A stretch of 64,000 bases of DNA from an uncultured Ruminococcus sp. (GTDB taxonomy: Bacteria; Bacillota; Clostridia; Oscillospirales; Ruminococcaceae). The notes beneath the pieces were generated by a model, which saw nothing but the letters and a program-made list of their open reading frames with translations, did not search any database and was not told where the DNA came from. Below, one piece after another: positions 1 to 8,186 of this stretch. The translations under genes were made by a program, and so were the position numbers. The stretch lies in the NCBI GenBank assembly GCA_947345935.1, contig CAMZZN010000004.1:31669-95668 (forward strand), read 5' to 3'. Position 1 is the stretch's first letter. Every line of letters begins with the position of its first letter.

Positions 1-474
1 GAGGACAGAATACTTATCAAGTCACCCGATGTAGCGACTTTTGATATGAAGCCGGAAATGAGCGCATATGAGGTCTGCGATGCTGTTGTAGACGCTATAA
101 ACAACGATAAGTACGACGTTATTATTCTCAACTATGCAAACTGCGATATGGTCGGACATACGGGTATTTTCGATGCCGCAGTACAGGCTGTTGAGGCGGT
201 TGACGAGTGTGTCGGACGTATGGTGGAGGCTATCCTTGCAAAGGGAGGCGCAGCTCTTATCACTGCCGATCATGGTAACGCTGATAAGATGTACGAACCT
301 GACGGAAGTCCGTTTACGGCTCACACAACGAATCCGGTGCCTCTTATTGCTGTCGGAATTGACGGACAGCTTCGCAGCGGCGGCGTTCTTGCTGATCTTG
401 CACCTACGATGCTTGAAATACTTGAACTGCCTCAGCCAAAGGAAATGACGGGAAAATCGCTTCTTGTCAAGTAG
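1..474 (+). CDS. gpmI: 2,3-bisphosphoglycerate-independent phosphoglycerate mutase, C-terminal part
   Basis: Partial gene; the reading frame is open from the first base of the window and the N-terminal two thirds lie outside. The enzyme interconverts 3- and 2-phosphoglycerate in glycolysis using two Mn ions. The visible part carries the metal-binding motifs of the alkaline-phosphatase-like fold: [12 protein letters not shown] near residue 50 and ITADHGNAD near residue 90, followed by the typical C-terminus ending in GKSLL. A strong hairpin terminator follows 10 bases after the stop, so this closes its transcription unit. The family assignment is firm. Confidence 0.95.
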   Translation, partial: EDRILIKSPDVATFDMKPEMSAYEVCDAVVDAINNDKYDVIILNYANCDMVGHTGIFDAAVQAVEAVDECVGRMVEAILAKGGAALITADHGNADKMYEPDGSPFTAHTTNPVPLIAVGIDGQLRSGGVLADLAPTMLEILELPQPKEMTGKSLLVK

Positions 475-484
475 AATGAATTTT

Positions 485-516
485 AGTGCCGGCTTTTTGC
501 GTCGGCACTTGCTTTT
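485..516 (+). terminator. Rho-independent terminator after gpmI
   Basis: AGTGCCG (485-491) pairs with CGGCACT (503-509), extended by a G-T and a C-G pair to 9 bp around a short T-rich loop, and followed by a short T run at 513-516. It sits between the gpmI stop and the start chosen for the next gene. Confidence 0.8.
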
Positions 517-526
517 AAAAATTAAT

Positions 527-1558
527 ATGCTTAAAACGATTTTAATAAGTTTTCTCTGCTTTGTCTCTCTGACGGGCTGCGGAAAGCGCAGTATTGCTCC
601 TGATAAGAATTCAGCAACAGACCGCAGTGTGTTTGCAATGGATACATTCATGACTATGCGTGCCTATGGGGAGGACGGCGGAGCTGCCCTTGAAAAAGCT
701 GAAAAAAGAATAACAGAGCTTGAATCATTATTTTCCGTGACTATGGAAAACAGCGATATACAGCGTATCAACAGCGCTAATGGCATTTCGGTATCTGTGT
801 CGGAAGAAACGGCAGAACTGATCGGCGAAGCTGTCAGGTTTGGCGATGAAACTGATGGCGCACTTGACATAACTTTGTACAGTGTGCTCCGGGAATGGGG
901 ATTCACCGAAGATGAATTTCACGTACCGGATGCAGACAGTATCGCCGGTTCTCTTGAATATGTTGACTACAGCAGAGTTTTGGTTGACGTACAAACAGTC
1001 ACGCTTCCGGCAGGATTCCAGATTGATCTTGGAGCGTTGGCAAAAGGGTATACATCCGATGCCGTAATTGATATATTACGTGAAAACGGAGTTGATTCGG
1101 CGGTTATCAGTCTCGGCGGAAATGTGCAGACTCTCGGCAGAAAGCCTGACGGTTCACGGTGGAAAATCGCAGTGCGTGACCCGTTTGCACCCGAAAGCGA
1201 TATGTGCGTTCTTGAAACGGGGGAGACGGCTGTAGTTACCTCCGGAAGTTACGAACGTTTTTTTATTGGAGATGACGGAAAAAAATACTGGCATATCCTG
1301 GATCCATCCGATGGTTATCCTGCAGATAACGGTCTTGTTTCAGTTACAGTCATCGGAAAGAGCGGTCTGTACTGTGACGCAATGTCTACGGCATTGTTCG
1401 TTATGGGAAAGGAACGTGCTGTTGAATTCTGGAGTAAAAACAAGAATTTTGATATGATTCTTGTTACGGACTCTAAGGAGATCTTTTATACTAAAAGTAA
1501 AGAGTATGCTTTTGAAAATCTGACAGAAATGTCTGCGGAGGTGTTGGGGGATAACTAA
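527..1558 (+). CDS. apbE: FAD:protein FMN transferase lipoprotein (ApbE family)
   Basis: 343 residues from the ATG at 527. This start gives a classic lipoprotein signal (MLKTILISFLCFVSLTGCG, lipobox Cys near residue 18); an upstream start at 464 would overlap the terminator and the gpmI end. ApbE transfers FMN from FAD to Thr/Ser of exported flavoproteins. Family motifs are visible: DTFMTMRAYG near the N-terminus, ISLGGNVQTLG in the middle, SGSYERFF, and DAMSTALFVMG near the C-terminus with the Mg/FAD-binding Asp-x-x-Ser-Thr. The downstream NusG-domain-II and Gx-transporter genes follow without a terminator, so the three probably work together. No covalently flavinylated target is visible in the window. 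Confidence 0.92.
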   Translation: MLKTILISFLCFVSLTGCGKRSIAPDKNSATDRSVFAMDTFMTMRAYGEDGGAALEKAEKRITELESLFSVTMENSDIQRINSANGISVSVSEETAELIGEAVRFGDETDGALDITLYSVLREWGFTEDEFHVPDADSIAGSLEYVDYSRVLVDVQTVTLPAGFQIDLGALAKGYTSDAVIDILRENGVDSAVISLGGNVQTLGRKPDGSRWKIAVRDPFAPESDMCVLETGETAVVTSGSYERFFIGDDGKKYWHILDPSDGYPADNGLVSVTVIGKSGLYCDAMSTALFVMGKERAVEFWSKNKNFDMILVTDSKEIFYTKSKEYAFENLTEMSAEVLGDN

Positions 1559-1589
1559 AGGTGTAAAGCTGTGCCTTGCTGCTGTAATT

Positions 1590-1934
1590 GTGATTTTCAT
1601 TTTATCGGCAGCGGCTTCATTTATTATCATGCGTCGGTCTGACAGGGGAAATCCGGAAAAAAATGCAGGCGCTAACTATGTGGAGATCGTCCGAGACAAC
1701 GAAGTAATTTACCGTTTTGACCTTAACAGCGAATCAGATCGTACCTTCCGGGTAGAATATCCGGGAGGCGGCTGGAATGATGTAACTGTCGAAAACTCGC
1801 AGATTTTCATTTCTGATTCCGACTGCCCTGACAAGACGTGCATGAAAATGGGAAAGCTCCGTTCTGAATATGCGCCTATAGTATGTCTGCCGCACAAACT
1901 TGTGATACAATTTAGCGATAAGGGAGACGAGTGA
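1590..1934 (+). CDS. NusG domain II-containing membrane-anchored protein (EetA-like)
   Basis: A small protein with an N-terminal membrane helix and an extracytoplasmic beta-rich domain of the NusG_II type; the DCPDKTCMKMG...PIVCLPHKLVI segment with three cysteines is typical. The only canonical in-frame start is GTG 1590, but that lies inside the hydrophobic helix and has no ribosome site. Reading from the ATA codon at 1551, nine bases after GGAGG (1537-1541), would add ITKGVKLCLAAVIV and give a proper lysine-bearing membrane anchor, so the true N-terminus is uncertain. It lies between apbE and a Gx-transporter gene, overlapping the latter by one base. Similar pairs occur in flavin-based electron-transfer loci; a role there is inference. 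Confidence 0.8.
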   Translation: MIFILSAAASFIIMRRSDRGNPEKNAGANYVEIVRDNEVIYRFDLNSESDRTFRVEYPGGGWNDVTVENSQIFISDSDCPDKTCMKMGKLRSEYAPIVCLPHKLVIQFSDKGDE

Positions 1935-2461
1935 TGAAGATAAGAAAAATTACAGAGCTTTCACTGCTGACAGGACTTGCGCTGATAATATTCATAGTGG
2001 AACTTAGATTTCCGGATATCCTGCATATTCCCGGTGTAAAGCTGGGACTGTCAAATGTTATTACAGTATACGCTGTGTATAAATACAATGCCTGCGAGGT
2101 GTTTCTTATCGTATTAGCAAGAGTACTCCTTGGAACAATGTTTGCGTCAAATTTTTCAGCTCTGATCTATAGTTTCTCCGGAGCTGTCTGTTGCCTTGCA
2201 GGGATGCTGCTGCTGAAACGAATAATTCCTGTCCGGTGGCTGTGGTTATGCAGCATTATCGGAGCAGTTCTGCACAATACCGGACAGATTGCTGCTGCTA
2301 TTGCTGTTATGCGTTCTTTTGCAGTGATATCTTATTATCCGTTTCTGATAGTCTGCGGATGCATTGCAGGCGCTTTTACAGGGATATGTGCTCAGCTTGT
2401 AATCAACAGAATAGGAAAAACAAGAAGAAGTACTAAAGAAAAGAGGTTATTTTATGATTAA
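1934..2461 (+). CDS. Gx transporter / heptaprenyl diphosphate synthase component I-like membrane protein (EetB-like)
   Basis: 175 residues with about five hydrophobic segments and the family signature HIPGVKLGLSNVITVYA near residue 35, as in the Hpre_diP_synt_I / Gx transporter family. ATG 1934 overlaps the TGA of the preceding gene, so translation is coupled; a GTG three bases earlier is possible. The family is usually encoded next to NusG-domain-II proteins and ApbE. Its biochemical role is not settled: it resembles ECF-type substrate-binding membrane subunits, and despite the old name it is unlikely to be a prenyl synthase by itself. Confidence 0.85.
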   Translation: MKIRKITELSLLTGLALIIFIVELRFPDILHIPGVKLGLSNVITVYAVYKYNACEVFLIVLARVLLGTMFASNFSALIYSFSGAVCCLAGMLLLKRIIPVRWLWLCSIIGAVLHNTGQIAAAIAVMRSFAVISYYPFLIVCGCIAGAFTGICAQLVINRIGKTRRSTKEKRLFYD

Positions 2462-2684
2462 TCCGGCGTCGCTTCTGAATTTAAAACGCTGCTTCGGTAT
2501 TTTCAGAAACAATCACCCAAAGGCTATTCAGTTTGCGGAGAATATTTCGGACAAGATTGTCGAGGGCAGTATAATAGAGATCAACGTTCAGTTTCCTGAC
2601 GGAAGCAGAAGTAAAGCAAATATTAAGGTAAACAGGGATGATATTGAACTTATCGGCGAACTGCGGAGGTCGGTGGGCAAATGA
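2454..2684 (+). CDS. Small protein of unknown function (76 aa)
   Basis: Begins with ATG 2454, eight bases inside the end of the Gx-transporter gene, with AGAGG at 2442-2446 as ribosome site, and overlaps the next gene by four bases. The sequence is charged and soluble, with a helical N-terminal half (SLLNLKRCFGIFRNNH) and a beta-rich middle (IIEINVQFPDGSRSKANIKV). No membrane segment or metal motif is seen. The tight overlaps on both sides argue that it is translated as part of the apbE transcript. I do not recognise the family. Confidence 0.75.
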   Translation: MINPASLLNLKRCFGIFRNNHPKAIQFAENISDKIVEGSIIEINVQFPDGSRSKANIKVNRDDIELIGELRRSVGK

Positions 2685-3490
2685 TTCCTTATAATAACAG
2701 TAAGCCGTCAGTTATTTTTTTTGACATAGATGGTACTCTTGTGACTGAAGATAAACGAAGCATTATTCCCGACAGCGCCAGCAACGCTATTGCCGAAACC
2801 AGGAGGCGGGGAAATCTGACTTTTATAAATACGGGCAGAACTGCTTTCAATATCGGCAGCCGTGTGAGGGAACTTGGTTTTGACGGATATGTCTGCGGCT
2901 GCGGAACTTATATTGAATACGAAGGTAAGGTCGTCTCGGATAACCGTCTTGAACAGAAATTCTGCCGGAAAATTGCAGAGATCGTGAGGGAATGCTTTGT
3001 TACTCCTGTTTACGAAGACAGGAACGGATATTTCTTTGATGATAAACTCCCCATGAATGACGCTCTCAGAAATTTTCTTGATGTTTTCGTTGATCCGGGC
3101 ATAGATATTACCGGACGTGTGGATGATGACGATTTTATTTTCGACAAGTTTGTTGTATGGCTTGACGACAGTTCGGATGAAGAAAAATTTCGCTCTGAGA
3201 TTGGAAAATATTTTGATATAATAGATCGTGGCGGAAGATTTTTTGAAAATGTTCCTCTTGGTTTTTCCAAATCTACCGGTATCAGATTTATTCTTGACAG
3301 GCTCGGAATACCGATTGAAAATGCTTACGCTATCGGTGACAGTATGAACGATATCCCGATGCTCCGGGCTGTTCCCAACAGTATCGCAATGGGCGGCGCA
3401 GAACAGCTTTACCCATATGTTTCGTACATAACAACGCCCATTGAAAAGGACGGTATCGCAAATGCCCTTGAACATTTTGGTTTGATCTGA
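2681..3490 (+). CDS. HAD-IIB (Cof-type) family phosphatase
   Basis: 269 residues. Motif I FFDIDGTLVTED carries both catalytic aspartates near residues 15-17, the threonine of motif II is in INTGR, and motif IV is AIGDSMNDIPML near residue 225. The large cap inserted between motifs II and III is typical of the Cof/YidA branch, which dephosphorylates sugar phosphates, FMN or pyridoxal phosphate. It overlaps the preceding small gene by four bases and may be the last gene of the apbE unit. The substrate cannot be told from sequence; an FMN or sugar phosphatase role is possible given the neighbours. Confidence 0.88.
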   Translation: MIPYNNSKPSVIFFDIDGTLVTEDKRSIIPDSASNAIAETRRRGNLTFINTGRTAFNIGSRVRELGFDGYVCGCGTYIEYEGKVVSDNRLEQKFCRKIAEIVRECFVTPVYEDRNGYFFDDKLPMNDALRNFLDVFVDPGIDITGRVDDDDFIFDKFVVWLDDSSDEEKFRSEIGKYFDIIDRGGRFFENVPLGFSKSTGIRFILDRLGIPIENAYAIGDSMNDIPMLRAVPNSIAMGGAEQLYPYVSYITTPIEKDGIANALEHFGLI

Positions 3491-3491
3491 G

Positions 3492-3508
3492 AGCTTGTGT
3501 TCATAGGA
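3492..3508 (+). repeat. Diverged half-site of palindromic repeat family A
   Basis: GCTTGTGTTCATAGG matches one arm of the complete palindrome at 34555-34607 except for one C-to-T change. It lies directly behind the HAD gene stop, as other copies lie behind gene ends. No second arm is recognisable here. Confidence 0.4.
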
Positions 3509-3551
3509 ATCTTCATTCATTTTTTCGGAATAAACTTCGCCTTACTTTTAA

Positions 3552-3568
3552 GGCAGCGCCGCACGACG
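3552..3568 (+). repeat. Fragment of palindromic repeat family B
   Basis: GGCAGCGCCGCACGACG contains the 12-base core GCAGCGCCGCAC that is also found, in reverse complement, in one arm of the long palindrome at 33310-33349. It lies between the HAD gene and the promoter of the next gene. Confidence 0.45.
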
Positions 3569-3581
3569 ATCATTTTAAATA

Positions 3582-3610
3582 TTGACATGAACTTACAAAA
3601 GTGGTAAAAT
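3582..3610 (+). promoter_or_regulatory. Sigma-A type promoter for the lipoprotein gene at 3644
   Basis: TTGACA at 3582-3587 and TAAAAT at 3605-3610 with a 17-base spacer. A strong GGGGGAGG ribosome site follows before the TTG start at 3644. Confidence 0.8.
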
Positions 3611-3643
3611 AATTATGCACACAAATTTGGGGGAGGAATTAGC

Positions 3644-4702
3644 TTGAAAAAAATTCATGCTGCCGCAGCTTTCATGATTTTTGCGGCTGTTATATCCGGA
3701 TGTTCGGATAAAAAAAGCGACTCATCGAAAAAAGAGGCGGAGAAAATTGTTTCTCCGAAAACCGTAACCTTTGAATGGCAGGCCCCCTATAAAGCAAAAT
3801 TGGAGGAATTCAGAAAATCCGCTGACTATCAGGAGAGCAACGGGATCATTGGTTCTATGTTTGATCTGAGGGATCTTAATTCGGACGGTATTCCGGAACT
3901 TATAATTTCTCCGTCTGACGGAGCAGATTCGGTCTGTACCATTTATACATATTACGATGGCGTTCTGACGGAAATAGGTACGAACGGAAATAATGGATTT
4001 TTTAATTTTTATCCCTCTGCCGGAATTATCAATAATGAATTTCAGGGCAGCGGTTTCGTTATGGGGGAATTCCGCCGTATTGAAAGCGGTTTGTTTGTGA
4101 CAGAGATGACGTATTACAATAACATGGATTCAGTTGCTTCCGGTGCGGTTATACGGTATGAGATCGACAAAAAAGAAGTTCTTCAGGCGGAGTATAATGA
4201 AAAATTTTACAGTTTTGCAGATCAGCCGTCCCTTACTGTGGGAAGAAAGTATACATTTGGAGAAAATACGATAGATTATGCTGTATATTGCTCTGAAAGC
4301 TGGGATGACGCAGCATCCTCCGCTATGAAGAAGCAATTCAAAAACAAAATTAAAGAACTATCGGGAGAATATGAATCGGCAGGTTTTGAACTTCTGGATA
4401 TGAACGGAGATGAATGTCCGGAACTTATTTTTTCCGAGGGTATTTCCAATCAGGATTCATGCCGCATATTTGTTTACAGTGACGGAGAACTCGCCGAGAT
4501 AAGCGAAAAGTTAGGCATTAATGGAAGATTCGGATTTGACAACGAAAAAATGGTATTTTTCACTATTAATCCGCAAGATGTGGATAAGTATGGAAGCCTG
4601 ACGGATATTTCCCTTGAGGGATACGAAAAATCCGGAAGTCTTATGGAGTGCGGAAGAAAATATCTTGCCAGCGACGAGACTGCCTTATCAATTTTTGATT
4701 GA
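3644..4702 (+). CDS. Lipoprotein with two calcium-loop-like repeats, function unknown
   Basis: 352 residues starting at TTG 3644 behind a GGGGGAGG ribosome site. The N-terminus MKKIHAAAAFMIFAAVISGC is a lipoprotein signal with Cys 20. Two similar half-domains each contain an EF-hand-like loop ending in PEL: FDLRDLNSDGIPELIISPS near residue 80 and FELLDMNGDECPELIFSEG near residue 250, each followed by a stretch resembling YTYYDGVLTEIG. Such D-x-N-x-D loops are common in extracellular beta-propeller (VCBS/FG-GAP-like) proteins. Its function is unknown. It has its own promoter, but radA starts 14 bases later and may be cotranscribed. Confidence 0.8.
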   Translation: MKKIHAAAAFMIFAAVISGCSDKKSDSSKKEAEKIVSPKTVTFEWQAPYKAKLEEFRKSADYQESNGIIGSMFDLRDLNSDGIPELIISPSDGADSVCTIYTYYDGVLTEIGTNGNNGFFNFYPSAGIINNEFQGSGFVMGEFRRIESGLFVTEMTYYNNMDSVASGAVIRYEIDKKEVLQAEYNEKFYSFADQPSLTVGRKYTFGENTIDYAVYCSESWDDAASSAMKKQFKNKIKELSGEYESAGFELLDMNGDECPELIFSEGISNQDSCRIFVYSDGELAEISEKLGINGRFGFDNEKMVFFTINPQDVDKYGSLTDISLEGYEKSGSLMECGRKYLASDETALSIFD

Positions 4703-4716
4703 CCGGAGGGATAAAT

Positions 4717-6087
4717 TTGGCAAGATCACGAATAATATATACTTGTAATCAATGCGGCTTTGAAAGTTCTAAATGGAACGGAAAATGTCCTTCCTGCGGA
4801 GCCTGGAACAGCTTTGAGGAGGGGACTCCGGAGATACCTTCAATTGCCGGACGCTCCTCTTCACAGAATATCGCCGACCTTTCAGATAAAATACTGGAAC
4901 TTGAAAATATCGGATCGGACAGTGACATCCGTTACGATACCGGAACGGCGGAATTAAATCGTGTGCTCGGCGGAGGTCTTGTAAAGGGTTCTCTTGTTCT
5001 TTTAGGCGGCGAGCCCGGCATCGGCAAGAGTACGCTGCTGCTCCAGGTATGTCAGTTTTTAGGCGAAAATCATTCTATCCTGTATGTTTCCGGAGAAGAA
5101 TCCGCAAGGCAGATAAAGCTGCGTTCCCAGCGTCTTGGAGTGGATACTGAAAATCTCTATATTCTTACTGCTACAGACGCTGAAGCTATCGCAGCAACCA
5201 TTGCCGGTTCTGCTCCCGATATCGTTATCATTGATTCAATTCAGACCATGAGTATCGGCAGAATACCGTCAAGCCCCGGAAGTCTTACTCAGGTGCGTGA
5301 GTGCGCCAATCTTTTTATGCATACGGCAAAAACGCAGGAAATACCCATTATAATAGTAGGGCACGTCAATAAGGACGGGGCGATCGCAGGACCGAAAGTA
5401 ATGGAGCATATCGTTGATGCCGTTCTTCATTTTGAGGGGGAGCGGCATCAGAGTTATCGTCTGCTGAGGGCGATAAAGAACCGTTTCGGCTCTACAAATG
5501 AGATCGGTGTTTTTGAAATGATTGACAGGGGACTGAGGGAAGTTGAAAATCCTTCCCAGATGCTGCTTGCCGGACGTCCGCACGGTGTTTCCGGAACCTG
5601 TACCGCCTGTGTTATGGAGGGAAGTCGTCCGATTCTAGCTGAAATACAAACTCTTGCGGCAAAAACCAGCTATTCTTCACCGAGAAGAATGGCTACCGGA
5701 TTTGACTTCAACAGATTGAGCATAATTTTGGCAGTTCTGGAAAAACGTCTGGGAATTTATACCGGTTCTATGGATATTTACCTTAATGTTGTAGGCGGTT
5801 TTCGTCTTGATGAGCCTGCCGGCGATCTTCCGGCGGCTATGGCTCTTTTTTCCGGAATAATGGATAAGCCTGTCAGTGAGGATATAATTGCTTTCGGCGA
5901 AATAGGTCTTGGAGGCGAGATACGTTCTGTCTCTCACATTTCCCAGCGTATCCGTGAAGCCGAGCGCATGGGTTTCAGCGCCTGCATAGTACCGAAGCAT
6001 TCAATGTCTGCGCTGGACGTGAACGACTACGGTATTAAGATTGTTCCGGTTTTAAGCTTAAAACAAGCATTTTCATATATTAAATAG
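4717..6087 (+). CDS. radA: DNA repair protein RadA (Sms)
   Basis: 456 residues. TTG 4717 is chosen because GGAGGG (4705-4710) is well placed and the product then begins with the usual zinc-finger start; a TTG at 4699 would add six odd residues. The order is a C4 zinc finger (CNQCG and CPSCG near residues 10-27), a RecA-like ATPase with Walker A GGEPGIGKST near residue 95, the RadA-specific KNRFGSTNEIG motif near residue 255, and a C-terminal Lon-protease-like domain. RadA is a DnaB-like helicase that promotes branch migration in recombination and transformation. The length and all motifs look intact. Confidence 0.96.
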   Translation: MARSRIIYTCNQCGFESSKWNGKCPSCGAWNSFEEGTPEIPSIAGRSSSQNIADLSDKILELENIGSDSDIRYDTGTAELNRVLGGGLVKGSLVLLGGEPGIGKSTLLLQVCQFLGENHSILYVSGEESARQIKLRSQRLGVDTENLYILTATDAEAIAATIAGSAPDIVIIDSIQTMSIGRIPSSPGSLTQVRECANLFMHTAKTQEIPIIIVGHVNKDGAIAGPKVMEHIVDAVLHFEGERHQSYRLLRAIKNRFGSTNEIGVFEMIDRGLREVENPSQMLLAGRPHGVSGTCTACVMEGSRPILAEIQTLAAKTSYSSPRRMATGFDFNRLSIILAVLEKRLGIYTGSMDIYLNVVGGFRLDEPAGDLPAAMALFSGIMDKPVSEDIIAFGEIGLGGEIRSVSHISQRIREAERMGFSACIVPKHSMSALDVNDYGIKIVPVLSLKQAFSYIK

Positions 6088-6106
6088 AAAAGAGTGTTGA
6101 TTAAAA

Positions 6107-7288
6107 ATGGATAGAATTGCTTTTTTCAGGGATCTTTCCATAATCATTGTATGTTCAAAACTTTTTGGTCTTGTGGCTCAGAAGCTTAAAGCTCCGCAGG
6201 TAGTTGGAGAAATAGCAGCCGGATTAATTATCGGTCCGGCTTGTTTTGGGATCGTAGGGAATTCCGATTATCTTTCACTTCTTGCGGAGATAGGCGTTGT
6301 TATGCTGATGTTTGGAGCGGGTCTTGAAACAAATATGAGAGATCTTCTTAAAACAGGACCGAAAGCTCTGCTTATCGCCTGTGCCGGCGTTTTTGTGCCG
6401 CTTGTAGGAGGTACGCTTTTATATAGCTGTTTTTATGGATTCAGCGCAGTGGGCAGTGAGCAATTCTACCGGGCTGTATTTATCGGTACTATTATGACTG
6501 CCACTTCTGTTGGAATCACCGTGCAGACGCTCAAAGAAATGGGACGTTTGAAAAGTTCTACGGGAACGCTGATAACAAGCGCCGCAATTATTGATGACAT
6601 CATTGGAATAATTGTGCTGACTTTTGTAATTGGACTGAAAAATCCCGAATCAAAGCCTACAGACGTAGTTATTCATACGCTTCTCTTTATAGCGTTCAGT
6701 TTTTGCCTTGGATTTCTTACATATTATATTTTTAAGTATATAGATAAAAAATATCCTCATCAGCGCAGAATCCCGATTCTTGGACTTGCGGTATGTATGT
6801 TCATGGCTTTTGCCGCCGAGGAATTTTTCGGAATTGCAGATATTACGGGCGCATACGTCGCCGGACTGATATTATGCAGTCTCAAGGATTCAGAATATAT
6901 TGCAAGAAAAGTTGATATTAATTCATACATGATCTTTGGACCGGTATTTTTTGCGAGCATCGGTCTTAATACTACTTTCAGCGGCTTTACTCCGTCACTG
7001 CTTTTGTTTTCAGTTTTCTTTGTGCTTGTTGCTTTGCTGACGAAAATAATCGGCTGCGGACTTACGGCAAGGCTTATGCGGTATGATTTCAAGAACAGCC
7101 TGAAAGTTGGTGTGGGAATGATGACAAGAGGCGAGGTGGCGCTAATCGTAGCAAAAAAGGGTCTTTCAGAAGAAATGCTCGATCCGAAATATTTTGCTTC
7201 GGTCATCCTGCTTATAATTGTATCGTCTGTTTTGGTTCCGATTATTCTTAAACTGCTTTACAAGGGTGAAAAGGAGGAGATCACATGA
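6107..7288 (+). CDS. Cation:proton antiporter, CPA2 family
   Basis: 393 residues, about 12 hydrophobic segments, no C-terminal TrkA-N/RCK domain. The family features are APQVVGEIAAGLIIGPA at residues 29-45, IIDDIIGIIVL near residue 165 with the acidic pair that carries protons and Na or K, and FFGIADITGAYVAGLIL near 245. It sits 19 bases behind radA and shares an ATGA overlap with the next gene. It likely exchanges Na or K for protons at the cytoplasmic membrane; cation preference cannot be read from sequence. Confidence 0.9.
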   Translation: MDRIAFFRDLSIIIVCSKLFGLVAQKLKAPQVVGEIAAGLIIGPACFGIVGNSDYLSLLAEIGVVMLMFGAGLETNMRDLLKTGPKALLIACAGVFVPLVGGTLLYSCFYGFSAVGSEQFYRAVFIGTIMTATSVGITVQTLKEMGRLKSSTGTLITSAAIIDDIIGIIVLTFVIGLKNPESKPTDVVIHTLLFIAFSFCLGFLTYYIFKYIDKKYPHQRRIPILGLAVCMFMAFAAEEFFGIADITGAYVAGLILCSLKDSEYIARKVDINSYMIFGPVFFASIGLNTTFSGFTPSLLLFSVFFVLVALLTKIIGCGLTARLMRYDFKNSLKVGVGMMTRGEVALIVAKKGLSEEMLDPKYFASVILLIIVSSVLVPIILKLLYKGEKEEIT

Positions 7289-8133
7289 AATACGGTCTTG
7301 TTCTTGAAGGCGGAGCAATGCGTGGTCTTTTTACGGCAGGCGTCATTGATGTGTTTATGGAAAACGGCGTTGTTTTTGACGGAGTTGTCGGAGTTTCAGC
7401 AGGAGCCGCTTTTGGGTGCAACTACAAATCGAACCAGCCGGGCAGAGCAATTCGCTATAATACAAGGTTCTGCCGTGACAAGCGGTATTGCAGCGTAAGG
7501 TCACTGATAAAGACGGGTGATATGTTTGGTGCGGATTTCTGTTATCATGAGATCCCGGAAAAGCTTGATCTTTTTGACTTTGAAACATATGAAAGTTCGG
7601 CAATGGAATTCTTCGTCGTGTGTACTGATGTAATGACCGGAAAGCCTGTATATCATCGCTGCGATACTATGAACAGTCATGAACTTGAATGGCTGAGAGC
7701 TTCTGCGTCTATGCCTATGGCGGCGAAAATAGTAAATGTTGACGGATACGATATGCTTGACGGAGGAATATCCGATTCCGTACCTTTGAAATTTATGGAG
7801 GATTCCGGATATGACCGTAATGTGGTCGTACTTACTCAGCCGAGAGACTATACGAAAGAGAAAAATAAGCTTATGCCGCTGCTGAAAATCGTTTACAGGA
7901 AATATCCAGAGCTGCTGAAAATTATGGAAAACAGACATAAAATATATAATGGCGAGCTAAAATACGTCAGAAAAGCCGAACATGAAAAACGTGCACTTGT
8001 AATTGCACCGGAGACAAAGCTTCCAGTCGGACGTGTTGAGCATGATCCGGACGTTCTACGTGAAGTTTATCGTATCGGACGAAAAGTCGGAACGAAGCAT
8101 CTGACAGAGGTACAGAAATTTACTGCACACTAA
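7285..8133 (+). CDS. Patatin-like phospholipase family protein
   Basis: 282 residues; start overlaps the antiporter stop by four bases. It has the patatin fold motifs: an oxyanion-hole loop EGGAMRGLFTAGV at residues 8-20, the nucleophile elbow GVSAGA near residue 40 (GxSxG, catalytic Ser), and the catalytic Asp in MLDGGISD near residue 158. These enzymes hydrolyse acyl esters of lipids with a Ser-Asp dyad. Bacterial YjjU-like members of this size are cytoplasmic with unknown substrates. A bidirectional hairpin follows, ending the transcription unit. Confidence 0.92.
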   Translation: MKYGLVLEGGAMRGLFTAGVIDVFMENGVVFDGVVGVSAGAAFGCNYKSNQPGRAIRYNTRFCRDKRYCSVRSLIKTGDMFGADFCYHEIPEKLDLFDFETYESSAMEFFVVCTDVMTGKPVYHRCDTMNSHELEWLRASASMPMAAKIVNVDGYDMLDGGISDSVPLKFMEDSGYDRNVVVLTQPRDYTKEKNKLMPLLKIVYRKYPELLKIMENRHKIYNGELKYVRKAEHEKRALVIAPETKLPVGRVEHDPDVLREVYRIGRKVGTKHLTEVQKFTAH

Positions 8134-8137
8134 AAGA

Positions 8138-8186
8138 ATACAGGCAGAAAACACGCATTATACGTGTATTTCCGCCTGTATTTTTA
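8138..8186. terminator. Bidirectional terminator between convergent genes
   Basis: ATACAGGC (8139-8146) pairs with GCCTGTAT (8174-8181), with an inner stem ACACG/CGTGT and T-rich flanks on both strands. It separates the plus-strand phospholipase gene from the converging minus-strand metallopeptidase-like gene. Confidence 0.85.

Noticed and set aside
2708..3520. A 270-residue minus-strand open frame
   Set aside because: It mirrors the HAD phosphatase gene, whose motifs I, II and IV are all on the plus strand.
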